A stretch of 64,000 bases of DNA from Datnioides undecimradiatus (GCA_008933995.1 WARS01000015.1:2168501-2232500); one strand, 5' to 3'; shown: positions 27,701 through 41,665, counted from the first letter of the stretch. Notes: generated by a model not told the origin, from the sequence alone. A program made the numbers and translations.

Positions 27701-29414
27701 TCCACATGTGATTTTTCAGGTTCTTGACTGGTTCTGCTGCTTTGTTCTCATTAGAAGAACACATGAGGTGGAGCGTGCTGCTGCGTCACTGATGAACATG
27801 GAGACCCATTGGGATTTCCCCAGAGTTCCTTTTTTTTCATTATTATCAGCTAAAACTACACTGAATGCACAGAGTGGCCTATGTTGAAATGCAATGACGG
27901 TGGTCTATTGTTATAAGCTTTCAGAAGAGCCCTGCCTCACTGATGACATTGTGTTTTTCTTTTATGTAAATAATTAGCACAGATGTGGTGTGACTGCATT
28001 TGCTTACATTTATCGAATGCAGCCAACAGAAGCAATGCATTTGGACACGTTTTGGAGAAAATGGGTGGTTGGAAAACAGTGAGCATAGAGATGAATGGAT
28101 AAGAGGTGGATCATGCCACGGGAGTAGACTTCAAGTGTCACAATTGACCTTTTGCTAAACCTCTCCTCCAAACAAAAACTGCTGATTCACAGCTTAGTAA
28201 CGGTAACCAGGCCTGTCAGGTTTGTTTTGGGGAAGTTCACGCTCCAGCAAGTAAAGCCAAACTTGATTGGACTACCATCGGATTATACAGACTCATGGTT
28301 TATTCTTCAGATCACCAAATCTTTCTCTCTCGTAAAGTGAGGTATACTGATGAACAATGAAGCACAGCTTAAATGTAACCACTGTGTACGATTTTCTATA
28401 GCAAGCAACAATTTGAGTGTTTTGATAGAGCAAAAGACATTTTAATCACACCATATTAGTGGTAAGTCTGCCACCGTTGTCAATGTAAACTCGCATGTTC
28501 AGTGTAAGGAAGGAAAGAGCCATAGCAACATAACTAGGAGGGCGTGTCTCAGAGGATGGACAATTGTAACAGACATGAATTTGGGCTGTGTGCAGCTGCT
28601 GTCATCTATGTCTTCTGAGAAATCCCACCTAGAAACTGAGACATTGGATTTAGGTTCAGTATTCTAGGTCCAGAGGCCACCAGGACATCCCAACATCAAA
28701 TAACTTTATTGTCTCTACTGGAAATTTTGCTATTATATTATATTATGTATTTGATATTATATTAACATTGCTTGTTCTTAATTTAAGTGAACACTGACAT
28801 GTTTGGATATTGGTTTTCCTTTTCTTCTTCTTCTTTTCATTTTTTTTTAAATAAAATCAATTTAAACCCCACTGAGATACAGCTTATCATATTTTCAGTA
28901 TGGTGCAACTCCACATGGTTGGAAGACTTTTGCAGTTATTGTATTACACAATTATATGATCTCTAATCAGGGACCAAATGCAGATTCGTATGAGCCATCT
29001 CTCCCTGCTTCTATCCCTTTATTCATCGCTCCATTGTTCTCATTACCCTCCTCTGTAGGGAATACGTGGAAGCGATTCTCATGTTGCAGACCCAAGAGCA
29101 GGAAGCAGCTAAAGGCAGCTGCACATCATAGTGAAAATGATTTGGAACAGAGATGCGCTGCACAAAGCTGTAAATGGTTCCAAGGGCAGAAAGGAGGTGA
29201 AGAACATAACTGTTGTATGGGATACCCCATAAGTTATGACAATTTGTCATTCTCAGTTTTGTGCAATGGGCAAAGGAGGAGGTGCAGTGGGAGGTAAGAT
29301 GTTGTGCTTAGCGGCAGAGAAGAAAGGAGGTGTAAGGGGGCAAAGGTGGATGGGAAACAGACTGTGAGGAGAAAGAGAGGGAATGGGCATGGAGAGAGCA
29401 TTACACAGCCCAGC

Positions 29415-29422
29415 TATAAAAG
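29415..29422 (+). promoter_or_regulatory. Candidate TATA box (possible distal hapln1 promoter)
   Basis: A canonical TATAAAAG lies in a G-rich upstream context about 12.1 kb before the hapln1 start codon, in the same orientation. A start site near 29445 would be expected. A reasonable donor (gtatgt at 29732) follows within about 300 bp, so a noncoding first exon is possible. The sequence gives no direct proof of transcription. Confidence 0.3.
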
Positions 29423-32365
29423 AGCGCTGTTACTTTGCCCAGAACACACCAGTGTTGGGCAGCTATGACTGAAATCTGAACTTCCTTGGATCTGATTGCA
29501 GAACAAATTCTGGATCATTGCTTCTGTACTTTATATTTTATTACACTTGAGGAAAAATGTCCCTTTCTTGTCAAAAAGACCATATTGCGAGCTGTGCACA
29601 GAGGGATCCATCTGTGATCTTTAAGTTAAGTTTAAGTTGGCAACAAATGCAGTTAAGAGGGAACTCAAGTTGAGAGACATATTTATCATTTGCAGCAGTT
29701 TGTGGGGATAGAAAGGAGCACTATGTAATCGGGTATGTCACTGCTACAGAGCACAGGAGAGTAGATAACTGTGACCCACTTAAAGGCCTCCATTAAATGC
29801 ACATGTTTCTACAGTTGCAGCAAGTCTAGGGGACCTCAGTGGAAAGTAAGAACAGCTGGGCACTGTACCATAACACTGTCCCTGAACCCATTTGAGGTTT
29901 TGGGGGTGGCCTCCCTGTCTATACTTGCACTTTAGAAATGTAGGGTGGTCTTCAAACCCAAGACCCCCTAGCCCACCCTTGTTCCCTGCACCGCGACTGC
30001 CCAAAGGCACTTCTATTGAGAGAGTGTTTACATAGCAGCATGAGAAGAGAAAACAAAAGTATATCTTGTTCAGTAAGTGCAGAGATGGAAGGTTTGCGGA
30101 TACACCCAAACACAAGGAAATTCAGGGGTTGATACTCACAATAAATAGCAATGCTTAATTCCTGTTTAGTCACTCATGTGGGTGGGTGGGTGTTGTGAGT
30201 TAAAGCACCCTTGTAAAAGTCAAATGATTACTCTTTTGTTGAATGTTACTACTTAAAAACTGTTTATTAACACTTTTATTCTGTCATGCTGTCTAACGTG
30301 CGTCAAAGTCTCTATGAATCATTGACCTTAAGTCATCATACTTAACCTTGGAGTGTGATCAAAGGAGCTGCGATTTTGCTGCAACACTGTGGGCCATGTT
30401 CCTGCTGGTTGCTGGGAAAAGCTTCAGCATTGCTATAAAATCAGTTATGAGAGGAGAAGTAAAGTAAAAGATGCCTTTTACAGTAAGAAATCTTTGGGTT
30501 TGTGCACTTTTTTTCCTTCTTCTCATTACTCTGTTGATGCTTTTTTTCGGTTTTGTTTCAGCACTTTCTGCAGTTTCTCCATGTTGCACTGAAGCACCGA
30601 AGTGATACATTACTTTGAGTAAGGAGGTCGCAGCATGTGAAGCAGGTTGCCTTGCATGGGAATGTAAATCAACATCTGACTGAAGGTGGAAAAAAAACAA
30701 AACAAGAGAGACACAGAGAGAGACAGGCCTCTAATGATTACTCCAGCAACAGGATTAATAGAGTTTACAACCACCCCACCATCCAAGGATTATTTCCTGT
30801 CAAACAGAGGTCTGTTCAGCAGGATCGACAAGAGGAGAGGATGGAACGAATTCATTCCTCTCCCATTTCTTCTCTCTTTTCACACTGCTTCCTGTTACAC
30901 AAAGAATCCTCTGTGAGAAGAGATGGTGTGTGACAGGAGACGGTGGAGGGCGAGGGGTGGGTGGTAAACAGGGAGCTGAGGGTCGATGGGGGGAACCGTG
31001 TTGAATTGCACTGTCGGCTTAACATTGAGTTTATCAATAACTTGCTATTCTGCCCTCAAATTGCATCATTCTGCAAAGCCAGACAGATTTATAGCGAGGA
31101 CTTTGCCCCATGTGGAGTACGATTTTATTGAAACTTTGAGTTATGAAAACCCAAGCACAAAAAGCACAAGAATACAAATGCATGTTATACTGTGGTTATG
31201 AAATACATCCGACAAAACCATAACCATCTTAACAGAGCAGTAAGAAAGGATATGAGTGTATTCCCATTCTCATCAAATTATTTTGCTTTCAAAGCTTTTC
31301 ATCATTTACAGCTTTCCAGAAACTAAGCTAATCCATTGCCACCTGGTAACTGGGTGCAGTATAGATTACAAACCCCATCCTCTCCATATATGCTTATAAG
31401 AGATGGGGCAAACTAAACAATTACAGTACATCAGTGTTCCCATTTTCCCCCATACGATTATTGTCATTTTAGTTTTGTTGTCATGCCGATGTATGGTCAA
31501 ATGTGATTATTCTGTAACTGGGTGCTGCAGCTGTCCTTGTAATAGGCCCCTGGTGGTGGTAGGTTGTTACTTCAATTATCACCTCTCATGACAACGTTGC
31601 TACTATTGCCTAGATATGTTTGCATGTAACACATGTAAACTGAATTCATGGGGAAAAACATTTGAACAACGTGTTTTACTGTACATGTATCAGCCGTGTG
31701 TGTTTAATGTTGTGTAATTTTCCCATTTGATATCAGCTGGTGATTTGTGTGTTTTGGCATTAACTTTGTTCCCTAAACATCTGCAGACGTGCAGCACTTT
31801 CCAACAGAGAACCGAGAGTTTGTACTCTACAGTTTTTCCTTTGTGTTTGGCTCGCTAAATGGACTTTATGTCTAATCGATTACAAATGAAGGGACTGCTC
31901 TGGAGTATTTACTGCACTCTGTTTAACACAGACCTTAAAACTAATCATACAGTTATCTTGAAGCCATTTTTCATTCTGTAGCCTGTGTGTGATATTCAAC
32001 TTCTAAATTTTAGCCTCTGACAACATATGGTATCTATAAGGTTAGCGTACTAGCGGCTTGGGAGCAATCTACACTATTTCACTTGAAGTCACACTTGCCT
32101 CTCCTGCTGTGAAACGATTACTCTAAAGATTTTCTAAAGCTCCAAAGAATACTTGAGAGTTTTCATCTCCTTATACGTGAAGTACGTGTGAGACTCCCTC
32201 AAGTCAGAGGCATTAAATAGCTCTGATTGTGCTTCTCTTGAAGTTTGGACACCATCTGTTCCCAATCTGCAAATGGATGCTAAAAACCAGCTTTTTAGTT
32301 TCAAATGTAATGTAAACATCATGCCAGAGACCTGACTGAAACTGATGTCTGTCTTTTATTCACAG

Positions 32366-32500
32366 TGCCAGGTGGCTGAGTGACCCCACCCCTGTCCTTG
32401 GCCGGAGCTCCGGTTGGGACCCTGAAACCTGCATGGGTTGTATGACATTTTATGGCTCCTTAAATCAATCATGAATAAAAAACACATGTGGTTCTGGTGC
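32366..32500 (+). other. Possible terminal exon of a noncoding transcript
   Basis: A good acceptor (CTTTTATTCACAG ending at 32365) is followed by locally GC-richer sequence and an AATAAA at 32474-32479. The combination looks like a last exon, but no coding frame or upstream partner was recognised. Confidence 0.2.
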
Positions 32501-33089
32501 TGACTCCTGTGTTATTCATTAAATCGGTAACGGTGCAATAATTTGCCATGATTCCACCCAAACTATCTCCCCACACTCCAGCTCTTAACATCTCAATTTT
32601 ACATTTGACGCTGAGATTTCCTCACAACTAAAGCTGTTTTCAACCACATTCTGGCACCCAGACTCACCGTGGCTCAACAAGGCATTTCAAAATTCAATGT
32701 CCCTCTTTTATTTCAACTCCAACAGTAGATCTCTTTAAATACCATGAATTGGGTGGTAATGATTTCTCAGCAATAAACGGAAATTGAGTTAAGGGACCCA
32801 GACTGTACATTTTCTTTAGGAAAACAGATGTTTTTGATTTAAACCTTTTAAAACATTCTCTTTTCAATTACTTTCAGGCTCATCAAATGGTCTAACTTAC
32901 AGATGTACAGATGAGTAAGATGGTATCCAAGTCATTTTCTTGTCTATAAGTCATTTGATGGCTGATCATTTTCTACAGATAGTACTAACAACAACTAACA
33001 ACTAACAACACAAATGTTCTCATTTCTGCCCCAGATGGCGTTGTCCCAAAGGTGACGGAGTGTCTGGGATCTTTGCCTACTTCTGTTAG

Positions 33090-34150
33090 ACCTACCGTCT
33101 GCAATCGACGCATCCTATGGGCCAGGATTTGAGGCTTGATGAGCATGTAAATTGTTTGGTTCACTCTTGTTTCTACCAGCAGGTCATTGATAAAGTCCAT
33201 TTTAATAGTTAACATCAAGAGATCAAGATTTAACATACATTTTATCTCCTCCAATCTTGATTATTGCAGCTTTTATAGTAAGCCACCTCTGAACTAATAG
33301 CTCTGCAGATTCCTGTAATCACATTTAGAGCCTTGCATGCTCAAACATCTGCTTACATTAAAGAGCTACTGCAGCAAGTAGAAGTCCGAGGTCCTCTATG
33401 TAATGTCATACTAAATGACTTATTAAACTTTTTAATGAAGCAGCAACAGTGACTTCATTGGTAGCAACATTAATCCATAATAACTACAAGAAAAAAAGAA
33501 GAGGGAGTAAGGTAGGGTGTGGACACAGGTGAGCGATGTGACCCATAACAAGGTTATCACAGAAGACAAGTGTGCCTCTACTGATGCACACTCACAGATG
33601 ACTTGCTTATATGAGACGGGGTGATCACTGTTCTGATGCCTTGGGGTACTTTCATTCAGTGGGACACCTGAAGTGAAACACTATGCACTCTATAACACCT
33701 ACAAGCTGCAAGAGACCTGCTGCAAGACACATCACTGTGCTAACAGTATTATAGGCTACAAGCACACATTGTTCATTAAGATGTAAAATCTCTTTCCTGC
33801 CACAAAACTATGTACGACTGAAATCACAGTACAAAAGGAAAATATTATATTAAGTATAATTTTTTTATGCCTTAATCAACCCTATTTCCCTCATCCATGG
33901 ACAGACGGAAATGGCGCTTTTGCAGTTGTTGCTCCTAAACTTTGTAACTCCTCCTTAAGATCTGTGGACACCTTCAAAACAAAGCTTGAGATTTGTTTAG
34001 ACTCACCTTTATTATTTTTTATTTTGTTTTTTTTTCTTTCCTTTTGTTTTTTCTTGGTTGTCTATATTTAATTTAATCCCTTTTTTATTGTGGAGCACTT
34101 TGTGATATCTGCTCTTGAAATGCGCTGTATGAATAAGCTTGCTATCATTC
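33090..34150 (+). mobile_element. Degenerate L2/CR1-like LINE, 3' part
   Basis: Fragments of the C-terminal end of a non-LTR reverse transcriptase ORF occur in order on the + strand, with frameshifts and stops. They read LRLDEHVNCLVHSCFYQQ near 33130, then ISSNLDYCSFYS near 33247, ITFRALHAQTSAYIKELL near 33318, and GAFAVVAPKL, then SLRSVDTFKTKLE from 33914. A T-rich 3' segment follows, with GGAGCACTTTGTGATATCTG, then AATGCGCTGTATGAATAAG near 34093-34137, the typical 3' terminus of fish L2-type (Maui-like) elements. The copy is 5'-truncated and dead. The family name is from memory of such tails, not from a search. Confidence 0.72.
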
Positions 34151-37100
34151 CAAAATATCTCGCAGGGCCTAGAAAAGAGGTTGGAAGGCAGTAATCATAA
34201 AGATGGCGACACATTACAGGTCACACTATTAACACTGCTTTGCACTTCTACCAGAAGAAAACTGAATGCAGATTGGTTTCCCATAAATGATCTCTCTAAT
34301 GAATGTACTCATTTCCCCGGGCAACTGTAAATTCCCTAACGGTGCCAGTGTGGTCTGCAAATGCATCCCAGAAAATCTAAAGAGAAATGTGTGGGGTTTG
34401 ACAACATACTGTAATTACATCTCGGTTTCCAAGGCTCCCTTTTGTTTATCTTTACACAGCTCCATCAGTATGGTATTTACAACTTTCCATTCAAAACATT
34501 TAAAGAGACCTACTGTTATTGCTTTAAAGGGCCATGCCAGTGGTTTTGCATCTTGCCACCTATTTAACCACCAGTTCGTGTTACCACTGACATTTTGTTC
34601 AAAGCGTAGTTTTCTGTGCAAGGTTTTTTAATTGTGTGTTTTTTCTTCTTTCCCAGTGCAGTCAAGTTTCTTTAATTTAAACACAGTATAAATATGTAGT
34701 GGCACTTGTTTTTTCATCAGGAGGATCACCAGTCCAGTCCAAGTCACCTACTACACACTCCAACCATATCTTTACAAAATGATGTCTAAGCCATTAAAAA
34801 TGACTCAAATGATTAATGTTTTGAGAGTAGTTTGGTGAACACCATCGTCCTACAATGCAGCATACAGCTGTAGTGGAAAAAGCTTCTGTGCCTGAAAAAC
34901 AAGGTTAAAAAATGAAACTGGTGGTAGAAAAACTAAAGCAACCGTTCAAAAAACAACGAAAGAAACATACAGCACATAAATGTCTGCTGTCACCAGTGTC
35001 AAACACATTGATACATAATGTTTTCCGTATATCGGAACAATACTGCAAACTAGACAAGAATTAAAGCTGACATGATGTTCTGCCTCAAGCAAATGTCATG
35101 TCTTTGTAAGTTGGAAACCAGTCATTGTCAGGGATGGGAAACATGTTGTTCTGGTAGGTGTAAGAATAAAGGGTATTTATATTTAAACCATTATCAAGGC
35201 AAACTTGAAATTTTAAAACCAACTTTAAATCAATGAGACAATATTTAAAAGCTATTTGAATGTTCCTTTGTTAGTGAAATCTTTAGGAGCGCACAGATGC
35301 AGTGGTGACTGCATTAGGGATCACTTATGTAAACATATCTGATGACTGCATTCTCATCTTTTCCTCTTTCCTGATTCCTGTAAATGATGGAGACTTTGCC
35401 TATATTAGAGTACCCCTCTGTATGACTGTAGCATGGCAATCTCCATGTGTTACTCACTGTGTTATGGCTACCCAGACTCCATTAGCTCACCTCAAACACA
35501 GGTCAAATGAATCCAGCTGCAGCTTCCAGTTATACCACACTATGCATGCAGACCATGGGACATTTGTTTTGTGAGCTGTGACTCAGATATACGTACGTAT
35601 GCGACTCTGACTCATAAGGTAGTGTTAGTTAGTATTCCGCACCCCTTACAGTGTGTTTGTGTGCGTGTGCAAGTGTGTGCCAACAACTCTCACTTGCACA
35701 CTCTCACTTGTGAAGTTTTTACAACCAATGACGTTTTGAGAAAGACAAGTTATTTCCATTAGGAGACTTTTTCATCTTCACCAGTGTAGCTGTAAGAAAA
35801 CTGACTGTAGAAGTGTTATCTCAAGTCATCTCTGTTGCTCCATAAAGATTCAAACATCATTGGTTTCACTGATGAAAATCATTGCTTTTTGTTTTCCTTA
35901 GTGATCCATACTGATGCAATTAATTTATTTTATCAACTCTGTCAATAACTTAATCGTGGTTGCTGAGAATGAAATCCTGCTGCCAATATCCAGATACCCA
36001 GTGGTGAACGACCACTCTTGACAGCATGATATAATGCTGTTAGCTGACATAACTGATGTGATTGCTCAAGTCATGTTAGTGCAGCGATTCTCCCACAAAC
36101 TTCTGCAGCTGTGGCTAACATAGAGCCACACACCCACATGCCCCCAGTGAGAGCTTGACTGCCAAGCACAAGAGAGAAAAGCAGAAACGAATGGCTTCTT
36201 GTGACACAGCACTATTTAAATACTCAAACAGTTTCCCATTGATGTAAGGCAATGCACTGTGTATTACACTGTACATACTGACTTGCATAATGTGATGCAT
36301 CATCATGACTGAAACTGGGATCGCAAGAGGGGTATAACACCAAAAGAGTATAGCTTAGCTTGGAGTCTTGTGGTTCAGAGTGAGGACTGATCCATTTATC
36401 TTCCTTCTTTCATCTACAAATCTCAACCTTTTCATGTTAGACAGTAAGTATGGCCCTATCTGAAAAATAATCAGATATAAAAGTGTTGAGTCTACTGCTG
36501 TTACTTATATTTCCTACTAGATAGGAGATATAGTGGAGCATATCACAGCTAAAAAGTTGCATGTTTTTAGTTACATATTAATGATTTCACTGAAGGATTC
36601 CCTCCATGGCATCCATTGCCCCAAGCTATCTCTAAGGTTAGAGCACCGGCAACTCATCTTAGTGCACTGGCCATATTTACCACCTCAGCTGTAATATTAC
36701 TTTCCTGACAGCCAGACTATATTGACAAAAACATTAATTTAGATTTACTATCATTGTACCCATTGAGATAGGAGTTAATACACCTGACCAGCAAAGGGCA
36801 GCAACAGCTATCATTTCTCCCTTTGAGCTACACTTGTATTTTCTTGGTCAGACGGTAGAATTTAGTAGAAGAAGACCCATACAATGGTTGATGTGTATGC
36901 AAATAGAGCTTTGCTATAGTAAATAACAAAGACATCTTTTTGGTGGACTCAAGTTTCATCAGTTCACATCAAAATCCAAGATATAGGCTGTGCTTGTCTG
37001 CTGTTCTCAGTAGTTTTCTGCTATTTTCACAGAAGATTGACACATCTTAAGGCCATAAAACAAATTCTTTCTCCATAGATGCACTTTGAAGCATGTGCAT

Positions 37101-39231
37101 TTAACTGTTTAGTATTTATTGATGTATACAGCCGCCTTGTTCAGTAAGGCGTCACGATATTTAACCAAAAAAGAGACAAAAATTAGACACAAATGACCGC
37201 TAATAGCTAAAAAGAGCTATGGACATCATGGCAGGTGCGACAGACAGGCATTTCTCATTAGAAATGAACAGTAAACATAAGGATGTTGGCTGCTGACTAA
37301 AGGGTAACTATATTTGACTTTACAGAGAGGAGAGGGGAAAAAGAAGGATGACTGAAGCACTGAAGCAAGATACAGTACTTTAGCAAAGGTTATATTCCAC
37401 CAACCCAAAAAAGAAAAATAGAAAATGAATGACATCAGATTTAACATGAAACAAAATCAAACGTACCTAAATCACCATTATATCGGAAAAGAAATGATGT
37501 TAAAGCCTCTAGCCAGGCACTAGTATCTAGTATAGACATCCATCACAGGCACGATAAAATAAATGTCAGGTTACATTTCACTGGTGTCTGATTTCTTAAT
37601 CCACTTGGCTGTGAAGAATCATTTAAACCACTCTTGTGTTTTCTTAACTGCTGCATTGTGATTTGTGTGTCTCCGTGTCAAAGCCAGCAGATGGGTGACA
37701 CGTCCCAACACCCAAGCACAGCTCTATTACATTGCTACCACTGACTTCCTGGCCATCGTTCAGTCGTTAGACACAGATGGCACACAGACCATCCATGTCT
37801 AATCAGGACCTGATGACAAAGAATATTCATTACAAAACATAAAATAAAACTTGCTCTTTTGGTTCCTCCCTGATCTGATATGGAAGGGATGAGACTGTGA
37901 CACAGCAGATGTGTGGCGTCAGAGCTGCTCTGCTCACGTATGTACCAGTTCAACACATTTGCTCTCTCATTCCACCCGGACCTTTTAAACTCCCAGCCTG
38001 TTACTTCTCAGTCTCATCGTTGCCTTATTGCCAGGCACAAGCAGTGTATTATCCCCACGTCATCCTCAAGTCTAATCACGTGTTGCACTGGTGCAGATAA
38101 CGAGGAACACATGTTTGGCGACAGTTAATGTGAATGTTGCTAACAAGGGATAACTCGTGCTTGTTCAGCTTTGACCTTTTCCTTTCCAACCTTATGGATA
38201 GGTTTATATAAGAGACTCCCGACAGTCACTTTTCGGATGCTACGCGGCATCCTGGTCATATGCGTCTGATGGGTGGGACCCAGAGAGCTGCTGCTGTATG
38301 TTAACAGGAATCGTACCACCCGCCCAAAAGCAGAAAGCTCAGTCTACAGAGAGCCAGCTGTGAATGTGCTCATGGCCTTGAGACTTGGCTCTGACACAGC
38401 AGACACATGAAGGAATCTCTGGGTGGGAAGCCCCTAAGCCTCAAGTCATTCAATATACATCTACATCTACAGGCCAGTACATTCTGTACTCCCAAATGTG
38501 CACGTATACAGAGTATACAGATGCATAAGATTAGACAGTATTAAGAAATTTGCTGAATTGGACAAGTGGCAAAGTGGTATACATGAAGATCCTAGTACTA
38601 ATTTCCTGTGGTGCTTGTGTTGTAACAGTTACTTGGGAATATGTAAGTCTGGTTCCTTAATTCATTTTTGATCCCTAAGCACGGGAATTAACCGGTTAGT
38701 AGGAGATCTATTGGAGTCTCAGAAATAACGCAAGAAATAAATGCAATTAACTGCAATATGAACAGACTTGCTGCACGATCAAGTAAATGCAGAATGTGTC
38801 AGTTAGATGTGTGTGAAGAGATAAGGAGAGTGCAACCTTCCTCAAATTAAATGATGGCACAAACATAAATGCTGTATTTTAAGCATTCTAGTTTTTTACC
38901 ACTGTTTGATGTTGACTGGTGCTCTTTTGGTCATGCAGTACGCTCTCTTACTCTGCAGTGATGTAGTGACATCTGACTAGAGAATAAGTGCATGTTTTAT
39001 CTTGTTGAACCATTTCATAATACCCATATTATGGTTCTAAATGGACCTGGAATAAATTTGCATGTTGTTGTACAATTTGTGTTACTTTTGAATGGAAACC
39101 TGGCTGAAGTCAAAGTCCTTCTGGGCAAGAAAGGACTCCAGTTAACAAATGTTCTTTCATTTCATGATTCGAGAAGAACATGACATGAACAAAGATCTTT
39201 TACTTGGCTCCTGTATATGAGCAGAAAATTG

Positions 39232-39302
<71 letters not shown>

Positions 39303-41324
39303 AAACTCACATGAATCAATCATGCCATTGTTACTGTACTGTATACATTTCCCCTCGTGCAGCTGGTAATTACAGCAATTATGTAACATTTCATCACTCA
39401 CGTTTCATCAGTAGAGAACACTGAGTAGTTTTCTTATGCTGAGCTGAAATCCCACAATGAGTACAAACCATGTGGTTTCTCCAAATCCAGAGCTGCACTG
39501 TGGTTCTCATATTGACTGCCAAGCTCTTTCAAATGCAATTATGTTGACTACCCAAATATTTACAGTTTCATAATCTGGCTTAAATATCTTTTGATGGATT
39601 GGCAACACATGTTAAGCCATGTAACACTTTTTGTTGATTGTGCTGGTTTCTTTTATGCCTGAATCATGCATGCACACTGTATCAGCCCTGCATGAGCTCT
39701 GTTAAAGCTTAAGCAACCTATTCTTCTTTGGATTCCTTTGTCAAGCGGGGCTGAATGGGAATATTGTAACACAAAAGTAATTTTCTTTTAAACACATGTT
39801 TGCCAGACTTTTGTGTTCTCACAAATGCCTGTTTGTTGAGAAGGAAGAAAGTGCCCGCTTATGGACAGCACAGCAATCTTGTTTTCAACACTAAAATTGC
39901 TACAATTGGCTTTGATATGCTCAGAGGATGTCATAGATGCTGATTCGGTGCAGTACGTGATTGCAGGTCTGTTTTACACTGGGCCTATGGCAGTCTTATG
40001 TAACAGTTCTTTAGATCACCAGAGGATTGGAGGATTGAAGACCAAGAGGAGGGCCAAGAGGATGCGCCCAGGGCAAACCTTGGACTTAGAATATACATCA
40101 GGGTCCCAACATGTATACTGGTGTAATCTCTGTGGGGTTTGAAGGATTGACAGGTGGGGCAGAGGACAGAAAGAGAGAGGAAGGGAGAAAGAAAACTGTT
40201 TGGGTTTTCCCAGCTGTAATAACTGCAGTGATATAGCGGACCAGCACAGCATCTGCAGTGTGTTGCTCCTCTCCCAGCCTTGCCATCCTTCAAAGACAAT
40301 CTGAACGGCTGAGAAAACGTTTTAGAGAGACCACACAGACTCCCTCTGCTTTCTCATGGCTGGTCGCAAATCTATGTCCTGCCTCCCTAGAGCTGCTCTG
40401 CTATCTCTGCTCTGCAACAGCATTAGAGGAGACTCAGAGAAACAAAACTCACACAATTTACAGTAACTATGGAAGAGCCTAACAGTGGGGAGGCACAGTA
40501 TTCACTGACTTGGTCGCTTAAACATCTCAGGAACAGATGTTTATAACACAACTTTAAACGCAATCAAATACGATGAGAGAAATGTAGTCTCAAGTGTGCA
40601 TGTACAGAACAAATGCTATAGGGAGAAGAAAGAAAGGGAGAAAGAGAGAGTAATAAATAAAAGAAGCAAAGCAGGATAAGGCAATAGCATGACTTGTGAG
40701 CAGACATTCTGTATACGTCATTTTTATGAAGCCTTTGCATTTAATGGCCTTGCATCAAACATAGGTGTAAGCCAACAAGGCTGCAAAGTGACTGCACATC
40801 GCTTATCTAACAAGTGTGTGCATGTGTGTCTTTGTGTGTGGGTGTGTGCAGAGAAGTGTTCAGGCCATACAGAGTTCAGAGAATAATGCATGGCAATATT
40901 AATCTTATGAATATTAAGTTTGATTTGTGCTAGGCCAATAAATAGACTATAAAACAGAAATCAATTAAATGGGGTGTAAAATCAGAATGAATCACAATTG
41001 ATACAGTGAAAGCATTTCAAACCAAGGCTGCAAAGTCTAGGACATGGGCTGTGATGCAAAATTTTGTGTTTTCACTTTATGTTTCACTCGCTGTTTAATT
41101 GATCAGATAAATGTATATCTGAGTTCTTCTTCAAGCTACTTCACAAGTTACTCTGGATAATTGTCTGCTGGTTAGTTGTCTGGAGGTTTTCTGCACCCCT
41201 CATTCTCCCGATGTAGGGGAGGGAGTTTTTTTCTAAAATAATGTGGCAAAGTGGAGCCAGTATAGAGCTGTGCATGGTGATGGGCTGAGGGGTGGGGGGA
41301 GTGGTCTCAACCATGCTAGGCTAC
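34151..41324. other. Noncoding region upstream of hapln1
   Basis: There is no supported gene. It contains the (ATCT)n tract and a TATA-like TATATAAG near 38205. As the proximal upstream flank of hapln1 it probably carries regulatory elements, which cannot be pinpointed here. Confidence 0.6.
39232..39302. repeat. (ATCT)n microsatellite
   Basis: An uninterrupted tetranucleotide tract of about 71 bp (17-18 units), the longest pure microsatellite in the window. It lies about 2.3 kb upstream of the hapln1 start codon and is likely to be highly polymorphic. Confidence 0.98.
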
Positions 41325-41574
41325 AATAAAAGGCACTTGTCTAGACCTCTGAGGAGCCCAAACTTTTCAGTAGCACCACAGGCGGCTGCTGCACAAAGAC
41401 AGACAGAAAGAGGGACAGCTAGATGAATAAAAATTAAAAGGGAAGAAAATTTGCTCAAGCTAACAATCAGCTCTCCTAAAATATTTAAACTGGGTTCAGC
41501 TTCTTCTTTTCAAGTTTTATATTTATATTTTTATTGAACAGGGCTTTTAGTGTGAAAAAGAAAAAAGAAAAAAA
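41325..41574 (+). promoter_or_regulatory. hapln1: Candidate proximal promoter / 5'UTR of hapln1
   Basis: A TATA-like AATAAAAGG at 41325-41333 lies about 245 bp before the start codon, below a G-rich stretch, with a possible start near 41355. However, a polypyrimidine tract and AACAG ending at 41541 look like a splice acceptor 33 bp before the ATG, and I see no good donor between 41355 and 41500. The start codon may therefore sit in an exon spliced to a distant 5' noncoding exon, as in mammals. Both readings are inference. Confidence 0.35.
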
Positions 41575-41665
41575 ATGACAAGTCTGCTGTGCATCACAAT
41601 AATCTCCCTGACCCTGGTTGCCAGTGCATACAGTCAGGTGACGAGCTCTCACCTACCACCAACAG
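41575..41665 (+). CDS. hapln1: hapln1 coding exon 1: signal peptide
   Basis: The ATG at 41575 opens a 30-codon segment beginning MTSLLCITIISLTLVASAYS, a typical signal peptide with a hydrophobic core and a small-residue cleavage region (ASA). It is followed by a short polar stretch (QVTSSHLPPT). The exon ends in phase 1 at CAG/GTAAGA. No ORF calculation with a 60-residue cutoff would show this exon. It was placed by the hydrophobic leader, the strong donor and the exact frame match to the Ig exon (G + TT = Val). Confidence 0.85.

Larger units (their letters stand above)
24756..33089. other. Noncoding, gene-poor region
   Basis: There is no supported protein-coding gene. It contains the candidate TATA box at 29415 and the possible noncoding terminal exon at 32366. 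Confidence 0.65.

Noticed and set aside
28956..29297. 113-codon open frame upstream of the 29415 TATA box
   Set aside because: It has no domain and ends before the promoter-like element. It is probably chance.
1..41324. Search for edil3, the expected neighbour upstream of hapln1
   Set aside because: No discoidin or EGF exon was recognised. The gene, if syntenic, lies further left than the window. A short exon could still have been missed by eye.
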